Shown: positions 1-15,300 of the stretch, in pieces
How positions within the stretch are numbered: the stretch's first letter is position 1
How the letters are laid out: each line of letters starts with the position of its first letter
Source: Bugulina stolonifera
Lineage: Eukaryota; Bryozoa; Gymnolaemata; Cheilostomatida; Bugulidae
NCBI GenBank assembly: GCA_935421135.1
Contig: OW285189.1
Span: 25,174,298 to 25,238,297 of the forward strand
Direction: 5' to 3'
DNA length: 64,000 nucleotides
Program-made: the position numbers and the translations under genes
The notes under the pieces: model-generated
What the model was told of the DNA's origin: nothing
Seen by the model: only the letters and a program-made list of their open reading frames with translations
Database searches by the model: none

Positions 1-3000
1 TAAATTTATGCACAAACTTATAAACTCATTGAGGTAGATTTCATCAGTCTATTCTTGCAAAATGTGAAATACACAATCATGCTTTAGCTAACAAAACCGA
101 CAACCTATGCGATTTAGGAGGTTTGAATTCCGAAGAAGGTCTTCCTTCTGTACCATATTGAACTATAATAATATCCAGCTCTAGGAGCCGTGGAGGCCCC
201 TCGACTAGCTCTGCTATTGGGCAGCCATGTTAAAGAATTGTGTTTGGCGCCATAAATATTATATTGCTATCATTATTTTTTAGCACAGTGAGATTCCAAA
301 GCTGTATGAAAGAAGGGGAACCTAGCTAGACCAATTCCATGCTACCAGACACTGGCGTGGAAATTCAAACTATTCTACAGCTTGCACTATATCATCTTTA
401 TCTTCAGTGTTGGAAAAAGCATAGGTAAGTGTTGTAGCAGTAATATGTTATGTACATCAACTTGGTTATCAGTACTAGTACTCCGGCATCAGCTATTCAA
501 CAGGGTGGAAAATTCTGTTGTGGGAGTTGAACCCAACCATTGATGTTTTTTCTTCGGAATAGCAATATAATTTTGGTAAGGGTCACAACCATTTTTCTTA
601 ATAAAATGCTCTACATTTTGAATTGCAGATAATACACATTGGATTGCAAAAGAAGTGTTCTAAATGTACATTTCACCCGTACTCCAAGAGGTTTCCTCAT
701 CAAGTAACTATGTAAAAGGTGAAGCGTTATAGTGCCTCAGCATTCAAGGTGAACGATTACGATTGAAAACAAACTTCTGCTGGCGCCCTACATGGACTGT
801 GTATCTCATTATGACTTAATTCTGCCCACAATGTATATTATACATACACTGTTCATGTTCAATACTTTACACATGTATTTTACCCTGGTTTCCGCTGTTT
901 TCATTGTTGTATTTTGTTATAAACAGATAAGGTAAATCAACAATAAATGTTTCAAGATATTGAAGTTGAATAGTCATTTGATGTTCTCATATTTAATAAC
1001 TAAGAATGACGATTACATTTTCAGAGAGTACGACAGACCAAATCATTTCAAACATTTTTGTTGAAATGTGCATGCATCATAGTCAGGCGGATTTATACAT
1101 GTACACGTGATTCCATGGCTATTGATTTTAGTCTCCAGCACTTTGCCAAAAGTATACTAACAGGCCTAAATCAATCTTGCAATCATAGCTCAGTGTCATA
1201 AAACGTAGAGGGCAATAAAATATTTCTAGAGTTTGTATTGGTAGATAATCAGTAAATTAATGTTTATAACAACAGCACTTACATGTATTTACAAATGGAA
1301 AATTGCGGTTTCATCTAGTAAAATAAACCCTCCCTAAAGACTGGGAAAGATAAGAAAAATAGCACAAAATACATGTCAAATCGAATACAATAGTCTATAA
1401 AGTATAAATTTTGAGCCGCGTGTATTTTCAATTGACTATGACTGCAAACACATAAAAATGTTTAACATACAATAAATGAGTAATCTTGGAATTCAAAATA
1501 ATGACATCTTGGAACAAGCTAACTCTACTCGGCTAATTGCAAATAACCATGAGTGCATAATATTAGTTCTTGTTAACATTAAAGCTTGTGGATTACGATC
1601 ACTTGAAACGTGGCAGTAACAATCAAATTAATAAATAGAAAAGATCATTAAGGTAACTGCACAATATAGACAAAATCAAACTAGAATTGGCTATCAAAGA
1701 CATCAAATACAACACGTACTGTACTCATAGAAATTCTATTTACTGAAAGATCATACATGAAGTATCAGGCCAACTACTAATACATATATAAATGAAAAAA
1801 ATTCCAATTGTGTCAGAATATTAATATTTGAAGGTACCAGTCAATACTTTACAAACCTCACGATTGATTTAGCTGCTCAAATTGTTGGTAAGTACTTCAG
1901 TTCAAGCATGTTGCTTGGTCGATGTTTCTACAACATTATGTGAACATGTGACCATACTATTGGATCACCTAAAAGTATATTAACGTCAACAGATGGTACT
2001 TAAAATCAGCCCACACTAAGCAACAAAATATAACTGCTAGGTACAATGTACAAGATTGAAAATGATGAATACAAATCAAACCGACGCTGATTTTGCTAGG
2101 CTACATTCCAAAAACCACAGTACAGGAAAGTAATATGTACATGCAGCAGTGTTTACAGTGAAAACTTTGCTGAATCTTGAAGGTGTATGATGCACTTACC
2201 TTATGTATACCTATGTAAAACGAGTCAACTTAGTTTCCAAGGTACAATACTCGTCACTCAAGTATGGCTTTAAGAGGTTGCGATTGATGGGACTTCACAT
2301 TCCTGGGCCATAGTCTTGACAAACTACTAAAAAGAAGCATTCATTACACACATTTTAGTCATCATAGTATTATTATTACAATAGAGAAAGAAAATTAGTT
2401 GAATATAGTGTCATCAAAAGTTTATTTTACTTACGGTTGCAATCAAATGATGCAATTATTTTGAAATTCAATAAATTAAATTTTTGATCAGGTACTGCAT
2501 ATAGGCCTACATATATGTAGACAGCAACAATCCTAGTTAATAAAGTTAATATTATAATCCCAATATTTTATTTCCAATTTGCATTTTATCCATTTTAGTA
2601 GAGTTTAAAATAGTAAAGTACATGTAATATGATATATGAATGATGTATAATATAATTAGCCATAAGTAACTAGCATGCTATTTTAACAAATCACTTATGT
2701 ATCAATGTGAGCAAGGGGTAAATAACAATAATCATCATTGCTATATTCACATGTATAGATATTTTTAAATATTAATTACACTGTGACACACTTAGATAGA
2801 TCATAGTACATTAAAATTAAAAATTAAATTAAAATCAAAAAGAAAACAAAGTTACTTTCAATGACTTGATTGCAATTTTTGCTATGCTTGCCATATACCT
2901 TGTATCGTATCATCTCTCGATAGCATTTTCATCTTGCAACAATAATTTCATTTTGGCAAAAGCAAAATACTATATTCTATTCTGTCCACAGTCAACTGAT

Positions 3001-3206
3001 TCCCATCGATCACCCGATGGACTTTCCCACACGTGTACATGCACATGCGATTTAGTTAGCCAATTATAATACAGTGCAAGTAACCAATCATGATGGTTGC
3101 TCTAGCGAGCACGTGGGTGTCTCAAAGTGTAAACAAAAACGGTGAGAGGGGTCCTTTAATCGTACATCATATTGATGTTTAGCCATGTTTCTTGTTGTTT
3201 ATTTAG
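1..3206. other. No gene seen (upstream intron or intergenic)
   Basis: AT-rich sequence with no cadherin-like exon, no tRNA and no long open frame on either strand. Because the first visible exon starts inside a cadherin repeat, this is most simply part of a large upstream intron; intergenic DNA is not excluded. Confidence 0.5.
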
Positions 3207-3386
3207 GTTGTAGCTACTGATAACGACCTCAATGAGCCTTATAATATAGTAGTTTATAGTACAGATGGTACCCCACGTGCCCAACAATACTTTGATGTTG
3301 ATGTGAAGACAGGAGATATATTTGTAAAGAGAGACCTTCGATACCCAACAACACAAACCTCTGAGATATTTACTCTCCATATCACG
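3207..3386 (+). CDS. Cadherin exon 1
   Basis: 180 nt, phase 0→0. Starts in mid-repeat with the calcium-type motif VVATDND, then YFDVDVKTGDIFV. The first half of this repeat must lie upstream of the window. Confidence 0.85.
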
Positions 3387-6300
3387 GTATGTACTGCAGT
3401 AGTGTGGAACTTACTGTCCACGTCATGGGTACTTATATCATAATTATAAGGTATCAGTGGATATGAACGAATTGACTCCGAAATGTGGTTATTTCTGACA
3501 TTTGAGATTTTTCTGCTCACTACGAGGCTCCACACATCAACAGGGGGTGTAGCTCAAATGGTAGAGCGCTCGCTTAGCATGCGAGAGGTACCGGGATCGA
3601 TACCCGGCACCTCCAAGTGTTCATTTTTATGATTATTCACTCTGCAATACCCTACTACTCGTCACTGGTATATCGAGTCTGATCCACCCGTTTCCGTCTT
3701 TACTTTATGTCATGCAAGTATTTTGTACGCTACTTGTAGGCTGCAGATAGCTCTGTATCAGCTAGAACTACAGAAACCAGTGTACGGAGAGATATCACCG
3801 TCTACCACAATGTCCACTCTCCAAGGTTCACCAACACTGGTGACTACAGTGTGACTATCAGGTAAGTACAAGTTATCATGATATGTATTGTGTACGTTTG
3901 GATAGGTAAGTAGGACTAGTCATCTCACAGTTGTTTATTGGGGATGAAATACTTTTGCATACAGTGTGCAACTGTAACTATAAGCTGCATTATATTCACT
4001 TTAGACCATAATATACACTAGTACGTTGTAGACCTATACTGTATTATGTCAACACATAATAAATTATGCCTTGTAATACGTGTTCGACTAGGCCTCAGCT
4101 CCCCCCAGGAACTACTATATTCACGTTCAGTACAACTGATGATGATGTCATCAAACCATTCAACCGTTACACTCTCAGTGTTGAGCTCGGCTTTGACCGA
4201 GCTCATGAGTTCTTCACTATCAACCAGAATGGAGAGGTCAAGGTTACCGAGGGTCTTAGTAGAGATAGCACAGATGTAAGTAACATAGTTCCATAAGTAC
4301 CTTGATTAACTGGAACATTCTCTATCTGTATATCTCCTCCAGACTGTCCTGGTATTTGTATTATAGTACAATGCGTACATGTTTATATCGTAAAGTGCAG
4401 ATAACATGTACATGTATATTTATACGTGTATTCTAGTAGACTACACGCTATTTCTGTTTGACTTGCCGCAGGTTTATCGTTTATTGGTAAAAGCGACTGA
4501 TGGAGGTAGTCCTGCCAAATTCTCCTATCAGCAACTGGTAATCGGCGTTGATCGGCCAGCCCCTGTATTTGAACATAGAGTGTACAATGTTACCATCGCA
4601 AGGAACACAGCACTGCAAGTACAGATCTACCAAGTGACTGCAACTGTAAGTTCTAATAAGTTACACTATTTATACAAAATACATGCCGTGTGTTGTGCAC
4701 TGCTTTGTGACTGACTGTTACAATGGGCAAGTCTATTGTCTATTCATCAATTATACATTTAGTTGTTGGACTTTCCCAGGCACTAAGGTATAGTTATTTA
4801 CATGGTCAACGTATGTTATTATGCGCGTGTCTACGCCTCTGAAGCCGCATTGAACAACGAGGGGGTGTAGCTCAAATGGTAGAGCGCTCGCTTAGCATGC
4901 GAGAGGTACCGGGATCGATACCCGGCACCTCCACAACTTTTTTTCTCATACAAAAGGTTTCTAGGGCCTACATACTGTTATTTTTGATGATAATTAATAT
5001 TAGTACTCATTTTATTACAGTCTAGTCAAGGCGATGTAACATATTTGTTAGAAGGAGGGAATTCTGAGAACACGTTCTCCCTGCACTCCGATGGGCGACT
5101 GTTTCTGGTTGCAGTCCCTGGTCAAGATTCCTATTCTTTGAGTGTTAGAGCCACTGATGGTGGTGAAATACCAAAGTTTGCTTCTGCACTCATCAATGTA
5201 TTCGTTACGGACAATGGTTGTGTCACATTTGACACAACTCTAACGTAAGTTTAATATTATATGGTTGTATAATAAATCATCCAAACAAATGGCAAGCTCT
5301 TTGCATACACTCTTTGATCACTAAAATCACCAATTTTAGTTCAATAAAAATGCCATGACCAGGATTCGAACCTGGGTTTTCGCGGCCACAACGCGAAGTA
5401 CTAACCACTATACTATCATGGCTTGATGACTTTTGGTGTTAATTTATTTTTAGAGTCGTGTGGTCTCAAAGTGTCAAAGTATATGACATGTATAATTGTG
5501 TAGTATTTTATATCCTCTAATAAAACACACCAGATTTTGTGAAATTACGCGCTTATGATCGAGAGCGCATGTTTTGGTGTTGCAAAATAATTTGCGTACA
5601 ACATTCACATATAATTTTCCTAACATAATTTCGGAAAAAACAAACAAATTTCACCAACCGTATGGCCATGCTGCTATGACAATGTATATTTTTATTAATA
5701 CATTTTTTATAATTTTGTTTATTACTAATGAGCAAGTAACTATAGAGCTACTTAGATGTAATTAGAAGTTATGCCTCCCTGCCGTTAGTACCTGTCAACC
5801 ATTCCCAGGTGGTCTAGTGGTTAGGATCCGGCGCTCTCACCGCCGTGGCCGGGGTTCGATTCCCCGTCTGGGAAAAAGTCTTTTGTACCATTTATGTATT
5901 TTAATAAATACTAGCTATTTTCAGTTTATGCTGTGTTATTTGAGATTTTGCAATATAATATACATCACACATGCCTGTGCGTATAATTATGTTTGTAATA
6001 ATATACAAATAGCGTGTTACAATGGCAATAGTGCTAATAGCCCATAAATGTGTATGTGCAATGTTGTATTACAGTGTGAAGGTTGACCAAATGGGAGGTA
6101 TCTTCACATTGACCCAACCAGTCTCTGGTGTGACATGGAGGCTGGTAGGCATTGGAAAAGCCCTGCAATACTTTTCAGTTGAAAATTCCACCGGCATAGT
6201 TAGAGTTATCAAACCTCTGTCAGAAGACGACTCGGAATCTTATACTCTGAAAGTAAGATTTATACGTCTCCAGTTGTAAATAGTGAACGTTTTTATGTAT

Positions 6301-9300
6301 TGTCTGCCTCTTTCAATAGCACATTATTACATTTCTATTGCTGATAAAGCTTTAGTACTATGTCAACTTTCACTTGAGTTGCTGGTATGCTAGTTTAAGT
6401 ATATCTGTCATCCATTACAGATTGAAGCCTCCAAGCAAACAGGAGAGCAGTGTTCAGTATTTGGATATCTGAATGTCTCTGTTAGCCGATATGTCAATAG
6501 TAGACCAATATTCAGTCCTTCTGCTGACTGGGATATTCAAAGGGCAGACAACTTCCCTGTCTACTCACTGGTTTGTGTTTATTTAGTTGCTTATTACCAG
6601 CTATAGCCTCTTGATACATACGGTATAAATATATGGGTATATCTAATGATTAATGGGTATCATACTGTTGTTGGGTTATTGCTACATTGGAATTTTCTTG
6701 CCATGTTGTTATTATTGCGCTATTGCATCATACGCCGGAAGATAACTCTAATGAAGCAGTTACTGAATAGTGAGATGGGTATTGATAACTCTAATGGAGC
6801 AGTTACTGAATAGTGAGATGGGTATTGATAACTCTAATGGAGCAGTTACTGAATAGTGAGATGGGTATTGATAACTCTAATGGAGCAGTTACTGAATAGT
6901 GAGATGGGTATTGATAACTCTAATGGAGCAGTTACTGAATAGTGAGATGGGCAGACATGTGCAAAGCAGACAAATACTCAAGTCAAGAGTCAAGTAAGAG
7001 TATACATTCCCAATTGATAAAAAGTAATTTAGAGTAAACTCATCGGATGAAGCAAGTCAAAAGTAGAGCAAGAGTAAATAAACAGCCATTTTGAAAAGTA
7101 AAGTAAGAGTCAAGCAACTAGTACCAAAATGCTAGAGTCAGAGTAGAGTCAAAAGTACAGCGGTATGTCAAAGAGAATACCAATGGGAATTTTGTAGAAC
7201 ACAAATTTCTGATGTATACAAGTGTGACAACACACAATAGATAATACTTAGTGTTAGATCCAATTTTCTGTCAGTTAAAGTAGTTCTGAGGAACAAAGGC
7301 TATTTCAAATTTGCACTTATTGTAATGGTAGGTCTGTTTATCTATAAGCCTCTCAGCTTCTCTATGGTGGACAAGACTTATTACATAATTACACCAAACC
7401 AATAGAATTATCATTGATAGCTGAGAGATTAGAGTAAAGTAAGAGTCAAGCATCATGCTTTGTATGAGAGTAGAAGTAAAAGTCAATTCCCAGCTTTCAC
7501 ACAGTACAAAAGCACAAGTCAATTAAAAGTAATGAAAAGCTGTTGCTCGAGTTAACTTGAGTCGAGTAAAATGACTCGAGTGCCCATGTCTGGAGATGGG
7601 TATTGATAACTCTAATGGAGCAGTTACTGAGTAGTCTGAGTAGAATTGAAAACTAAAAGTCAGACTTTCAAACGGTTAAAATATTAAATTTTTGAAAATT
7701 GTTGAAAAATACTGTTCAGATAGTTGAAAAATATTAAAAATGATGCTGTGGTTCTGTAAAAAAGGTCTTTCCCAGACAGGACGAAGAGCTGGGTTCTAAC
7801 CACTAGAATAACACTTGGGAATGTTGGGTAGGTGAACAGTAACTCCTAATTACATGTGACTCAGAAAAGAAGTTACTGGGTTAATTAGTAGTTATCTTCC
7901 ACCACTGCTGCATATCAAGCATTCCCAGGTGGTCTAGTGGTTAGGATCCGGCGCTCTCACCGCCGTGGCCGGGGTTCGATTCCCCGTCTGGGAAATTCTT
8001 TTCATATAATTACTTTTTGCTGATGACATAGGCCGCAAATTGCTTTTACATATTATATGGTGCATCTTTGGGTGCAAGCAGTGTTCGAAGTGTGATTCTA
8101 TGGGAGTATACGGCGTGTCCCCACCTCATTTTTAGTGGGTGCACGGCCAGCAGGCGTGTACCCTCATGTTTTCCCTAATACTAGCTGCTGATCCGATAGT
8201 ATAATGGTAGAGCGCCAGCTTTTCGTTCGTTTGTAGGGACATGGGTTCGAATCTCACCAAAGCACAATTTTTTTCATTAGTATTTCACTAATTTGTTGGC
8301 TAATATAAGATTAAATAGATAGCTATACAATTATACTAATCTGCAAGATTGGATTACTACATGTATAATCATCCCTCCCTTATTTTTTTGCTTAAATAAG
8401 GGAGGACAACTTCTAATTATGAGTGACCTTGATACCAACCTACATGTATAGTGAATGCCCTACATTGTACCCACCTCATTTGCTCCACTTCAAACACTGG
8501 GTGCAAGACTAACAATACTCTGACCTGTAGGATAGATAGGAGAGGGTGATGTTTAGATCTGTTCTCCTCTGCTTTTCCTAGAAGTATCAGAAAATGGTGA
8601 ATTGTTCTAATCCATCTGCATCTCCAAGTTCTAGTCAAGCATATTCAATTAGTGTTTGATACAGTTACATGTACAATGGGTTTGATTCAGGTGTACAATA
8701 TCAATGCCACTGACCCAGATAGAGAAGGTGTCTTCCTCTCAATGAGATCTACTGGTGATGTTGATGGTTCTCAGTATTTCTTTATGGTACCAGATGGTAG
8801 GGTTATACTACAGAGGTCATTGGTAGGAAGAGCCGGAACTGTCTACACATTCAACGTCACAGTAAGTCAGCTAATTTATCACACTGGTATTACATTACAA
8901 GTACTGTTGGCATGAGGAAAGGTGCACTAAATACAGCAAGATACACTATGAGTAGAACGACTTACTAGGAGTTGAGGTTGGCGATTTATAGTGACATTGT
9001 GCATATAAGAGTGTCTGTTGTATTTTGGTTGTTTGTGTATTACTCATATTTCTTTCAGGCGACAGATGGAACCTCTTCCACCACAGGGTTGCTTTACATC
9101 AGAATAGTTGCTAGCAGTGGGTCTAGCCTCAGATTCATCAATACACCATACAGGTTTGACTTAGAGGAAGGAGCTAGTGCTGACCAGACTGTGTTTACTG
9201 GTGTCGAAGTGGAACAACTTAGCCTAAAGGGTGAAGCAAGATTTGTGGTTACTGGGATAGTTCCAGCGTCTTCCTTCTTCTACGTCAATGCTGTTTCAGG

Positions 9301-12300
9301 TTGGTGTTTGCTCTACTATGACATCATCTCACCTGTCTACTCTGACATCACCACACCTGTCTACTATGACATCATCTCACCTGTCTACTCTGACATCATC
9401 TCACCTGTCTACTCTGACATCACCACACCTGTCTACTATGACATAATCTCATCTGTATTTGTGTGTTTGTAATGTTAGATTAGCTGCTATACAGAGGTGC
9501 ATGGTTGCTTGAAAGCTGCTTTTGTCTTATATTGGCACACAACTCAACTTTGTTAAAAAGCACCTCTAGGTGCATTGTAAACAACCAGCTGATAGGTGGA
9601 GCCTATGTCAACATTCTAATTTTAAAACTTGGGGAGCATAAATTTTATTGTAACAATCTGATCTCTACCACAGGACATGTATTACTGAAGAGATCAGTGA
9701 GAGCAGATGTGGCCGATCAGTACACACTGCAGGTGGAGGTGTATGACACTGGGGAACCATTGCGAAGAGACGTCACAAACATAACAATCCATGTTACCAG
9801 GAATCCTCCCTGCATTGCAGATGGTGGGGGATCTTGCACAGACTGGGAAGATACGGTTACCATCCCTGAGACACAACTTGGGGGAATCCCATTTTATACG
9901 GTAGGTAGATATTACAAGCTTACAGCTGTGTGTTGAGATAGAGCCAAGTATATTCCTTGTGCCAATAGCTAGATGTACGAGTACGACCGTAAAATATTAT
10001 ATGTAGAGTCGAATGGCCCTGTGAAATGAAAGTGTTCAAATGTTATTGTGCATGGGCAATGCAATATAAATAACAATGCCATGATGCTGTATATCATAAT
10101 ACTTGCTATAACTTGATATTACATGTCACATGGCATTGGTTGACATAACATGACATAATGTGACTATGTGTGGCATTGTATTACATAGTCATACAGTAAT
10201 TGCTATTACAGGTTGCTGGTACGGATCCCAATGGAGATGAGTTGGTCTACAACCTTATTAGCCCAACCTCCAGTTTAGCCCGAGATCACTTCTATGTAGC
10301 CAACGGTGGCAGTGGGGAGGGTTGGGTGTACGTCTCACTGTCTCTCACTCAAACTGCTACAAATAGATTTACTTTATATATAGTAGCTAGTGATATATCC
10401 AGTCGCACTCAGTCTAGTAATACTCTCAAGGTAAGACATTCACATATATGGCCATATTGTGTAGTTATTATAGCCTGTGGTTATTATAGCCTGTAGTCGT
10501 TATAGCCTGTGGTTGTTATAGCCTGTGGTTGTTATAGCCTGTGGTTATTATAGCCTGTGGTTATTATAGCCTGTGGTTATTATAGCCTGTAGTCGTTATA
10601 GCCTGTGGTTATTATAGCCTGTGGTTATTATAGCCTGCAGTTATTATAGTCTGTATTACATAGGTTTGTGTGCAGGCTAAGCAATACAATATATACTCAA
10701 CTGCCTTAGTATAATGCAATATATACTCGACTGTACAACTGTACATACATGTAACCTACTACATACACATATGTATAGGGGTTCAGGAGCATGATTGTAC
10801 TTTGTACATGTGCACACGTATATGAACTTGTGCAAGTGTATAGTATGTGAATTCATATTCAAGGCTACGCATAATCCATACTGCAATAGATTTAAACACC
10901 GGTATATATACTACAGTTGAATGTGGTTGTGGTACGGAATGTGTGTGCCCCTCAAGTGCCACAGTTATATCAAGTATCGATACCGGAGAACCAAGCAGTG
11001 CACAGCCAAGTGGTTAGAGTAGAGGCTACAGATTGTGACACGGAGTTCAGCTTTGGAACGCTCACATATCTTCTAATAGGGGATGACAATGGGCCAGTAA
11101 GTACCTCATGGGTTATATACAGTTATAGGGACTATGCACTCCATACATAGTGAACATGTGTACATGTATATTTAGACTAACAGTATAATAACATAATTAC
11201 GATAAAACTTTATTTATTGGTATGACACCAGTTACATGCTGGCCCAGCAACAGTCTCCGAGTCTAGATCCTATTGTAGTTCATATTCCCATTAATTTTTG
11301 GTGTAGTTGTGAAGGTTCCATGGTGTAATGGTTAGCACTCAGGACTCTGAATCCTGCGATCCGAGTTCAAGTCTCGGTGGAACCTAGGAGATGTTGTTTT
11401 GTGGAATTAAACGAATACATCTTTCTTTTTTAGCAGACACAACTCCCAACTTCTCTTGTAAAATAGTCACTGTGGTCTGCAAGAAATTATTGTAGGAAAT
11501 AAAAGTTTCCCAGGTGGGTTATTGAACCCCGGCCACGGCCGTGAGCGCGCCATATCCTAGCCACTAAAGCACCTGCGAGTAATGAATAGTCTAACGTGAC
11601 AGCGAGGAAGAACAACTACTATATAACTAATACTAGGAGTTGCTCCTCACTCTCATTAATTGTTAGCTTTGTGGAGTTAATTAGGAGTTGTTCTTCACTA
11701 TCTTCCACTACCAGTACGCATTCCCAGGTGGTCTAGTGGTTAGGATCCGGCGCTCTCACCGCCGTGGCCGGGGTTCGATTCCCCGTCTGGGAAAGTAATG
11801 TTTTTGTCCCCGTCGTTCACCTGTACTCTAACTTTTGCACATCCATTGCAGATCTTCTTCCGTATCAACAGAACGACAGGGAGAGTAAGTGTGAATAGGG
11901 AGCTGTCAGGGGACACAGCTGAGGAGTACACACTTAGAGTTATCATTTCTGACGGATCCTCACCAGCTCTAACTAACACCACCATCATCAAAATTAGAGT
12001 CAACCGGAATATATGCCAACCACAGTTCCCACAAAGCACTGCGTATACATTCACCATACCAGAGACGCAGGTGTTAGGTAAAGCTCATACATACTGTTAG
12101 TTGTGATATATCTGTATATCTTAGTAGATGATAGTATGGGCTACTATCTCCATAACGTTACTATTCCCCAACTGGCCTTGATCTCATATTCACACTGATA
12201 TGTTTATTATTGAAGCTAAGGTTGTGCACGTAGCGTCTGGTTCTTTATTCAGGTGAGAGGATTGGAAACATTAGAGCAACAGACTGTGACACCAGCTCAC

Positions 12301-15300
12301 CCTTCAACCTACTTGAGTATTTTATGAATCCGAATTCGTCTTTTCTTGCAAGAGAGTATTTTGATATCAGAACTAATGGAGAGGTCTATGTTAGACAGTC
12401 TCTAATCAGAGACTCTAGTGATACTCTTACGTATACTGTAAGTATAGATATACATTATAGTATACTGTAAGTATAAATATAATACACTTTAAGTATAGAT
12501 ATAGTATACTGTAAGTATAGATATACATTACAGTATACTGTAAGTATAGATATACATTACAGTATACTGTAAGTATAGATATATTACACTGTAAGTATAG
12601 ATGTACTACACTGTAAGTATAGATATATTACACTGTAAGTATAGATGTACTACACTGTAAGTATAGATATATTACACTGTAAGTATAGATATATTACACT
12701 GTAAGTATAGATATTGTATACTGTAAGTATTAGATGTAACACGCTGTAAGTATAGATATACATTTTAGTATACTGTTATATATACTGTAAGTATAGATAT
12801 AATATACACTTGTATATATGGTAAGTATGGATATAATATACACTTGTACATGTATATACTGTAGTATTGATATATTATACTGCTATATATACTGTAAGTA
12901 TAGATATAGTATACCGTAAGTATAAATATAATATATACACTTATATATTATACTATAACTGTAAGAGTAGATATAATATACACTTACCATGTAGATGTAC
13001 ACATACTGTAAAAGTGTTGACATATACATGTACTAATGTACATGATGTGATTGATATGGTGACATAGCGAATATTAGAATCTGGTGCTCTGCTACTTTTA
13101 GTTCACTGCCCATGCTGTTGACGGAGGGAGTCCTGGACGAGTCAGCTCTAACTCAGCCTCTATTACTATCAATGTGTACAGAAACCTGCACCGTCCAACC
13201 TTCACAAATGGTAGGTGTGATCTGTGAACTGTAGTCCAGTAGAAGGTGTAATCTGTGCACTGTAGTCCAGTAGAAGGTGTAATCTGTGCACTGTAGTCCA
13301 GTAGAAGGTGTAATCTGTGCACTGTAGTCCAGTAGAAGGTGTAATCTGTGCACTGTAATCCAGTAGAAGGTGTAATCTGTGAACTGTAATCCAGTAGAAG
13401 GTGTGATGAGTGAACTGTAGTCCAGTTGTAGGTGTCATTTATTAGAATGTTATGTTATGGATGCTGTTGCAGTTGTCTTGTTTTTTGTTCAGCGTAGGTT
13501 CATTTCAGTGTATTAGATTCAAAAGAGGCGATAGTTAACCAATAGTAATGAAGAAAATAGCTTTTGGATTTAAACCATCAGCCATATACATGTACATAAT
13601 TATACAATGTACATTGAAAGTTTTCTGTGCTATTGAATGTAGTATGACTTTTTGAAGGGGTGATAACTCCTATCAGGTTGCGCATCCACGCGAAGTGGCC
13701 GAGTCATTAGTGGGTGTTATGTGTAGAATATTCTGTGGTTAATACTGTATGTACTTCCACAGGGACATACTACACACAGATCCCAGCTAGTGTGGTAGTC
13801 AACACCGTAGTGTATACCTGCGTGGCCACGGACAGAGACACGAGGGCTCCGTTCAATACAGTAACATATGAGATGGTGCTGTTGGATAACACTGCAGGTC
13901 TTTACTTTGATGTCAGACCTAATGGGGATATAGTACTCACCAACTCTATCCTACAGGACAATCTAAACCAGTACCAGGTACCACGTGCTAGATCGAATGG
14001 TCTAATAGTACATGTAGTAGCATTTTGGATGGAATGGCAGCGTCATCATCTACTCCCCCATTTCTTCAGTTTTGTTGTCAGTTTAAACCATTGATGAGTT
14101 TTAAATAGCTAAAGTTTCTGTAAAACAATGTACGATGCATTCACAAATCTTATACTCTGCTGTGCTATAGGTTCAATGTTTGGCTCGGGACGGGGGTGAA
14201 CCGTCCCTCACCGACACTACTAATGTTTACATTAATGTTAGAAGAAACATCCAGCCTCCAGTGTTTGTACAGCCGAATAAGACAATTGGTATATCAGTGT
14301 GTGAGGAAAGGGCATTGGGTCAGCCTTTTGAGTTTGTCTACGCTGCCGATGGTGATGTTATGGTAAGCACGTGATGACTAATTTATATAAGCATTATACT
14401 GATATGGTCTTACTACTAATTATATCGGCATACATCCAAGGCACATAATAGTTAAAGATTTTCACAGTTGATATTAATTTTATTTTATTTTGCGGCGTCG
14501 TGAATGAATGTCTATGTTCTGTTACTGTGACAACCAGGAGCCATGGAAGACTGTTAGATATGAGCTGGTTGGAGACTCCCACACCCTCCTATACTTTGAC
14601 ATTGATGAGATTTCTGGAGGGCTGTATGTGAAGAGAGATCTCCGTACAACTCAAAGAGCAACATTTACAGCAGAAATCAAAGCTGTGGATGGAGGTGGTC
14701 GCATTGCCACCCCTAACGCGTTTAGAGTGATATCTGTAGAACACAACAGATATGCACCAGAGTTTTCAGCTCTATCTTGTGATAGAACAGTGGCTGCATC
14801 AAATGTTGGTACTGTTATCACAGTTCAGGCCACAGACCTTGATACAGGTTAGCACTCTACTACATTATACTTGTGTTGAGGCCATGAGTGTGTCCGTCAT
14901 GTATTAACAGCATTCACCTAAATCATACATGTACTGTGATATCCACTCTCCACAAGTATACAAGTGTCAACTGACAGCACAAGGGGCATGCCCTATGGTA
15001 ATGATGGAGTTTGAACTCAAGCTTCCTAAGGTCCACTCTACCCCACATATGTGTTTTCACTCTACCCCACATTTATGTTTTCACTCTACCCCACATATGT
15101 GCTCACTGTACCCCACATATGTGTTCACTCTACCCCACATATGTGTCCACTCTACCTCACATATTTATGTGTCCACTTAGTAAAATTGGCAGCTTTTACA
15201 ATAAAAATAGAGCATGTTGGCAGCGGTGGGATTCGAACCCACGCCTCCGAAGAGACTGGTGCCTTAAACCAGCGCCTTAGACCGCTCGGCCACGCTACCC

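Larger units (their letters stand above)
7769..7994. repeat. tRNA-Glu head-to-head module 1
   Basis: Decayed Glu(-), spacer with AACTCCTAATTA and TTAATTAGTAGTTAT, intact Glu(+). Confidence 0.75.
11507..11793. repeat. tRNA-Glu head-to-head module 2
   Basis: Glu pseudogene(-), about 143-nt spacer with GTTAATTAGGAGTTGTTC, intact Glu(+). Confidence 0.75.

Noticed and set aside
2866..3069. 67-codon frame upstream of exon 1
   Set aside because: Low-complexity translation, no cadherin motif, no suitable donor in phase with exon 1.
6741..6950. Regular direct repeats that could be mistaken for a CRISPR array
   Set aside because: Units abut with no unique spacers and the setting is an animal intron; the same applies to the other arrays.
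13690..13720. GAAGTGGCCGAGTCATTAG, like the 5' part of a Leu/Ser tRNA
   Set aside because: No matching 3' part or acceptor pairing; too short to call.
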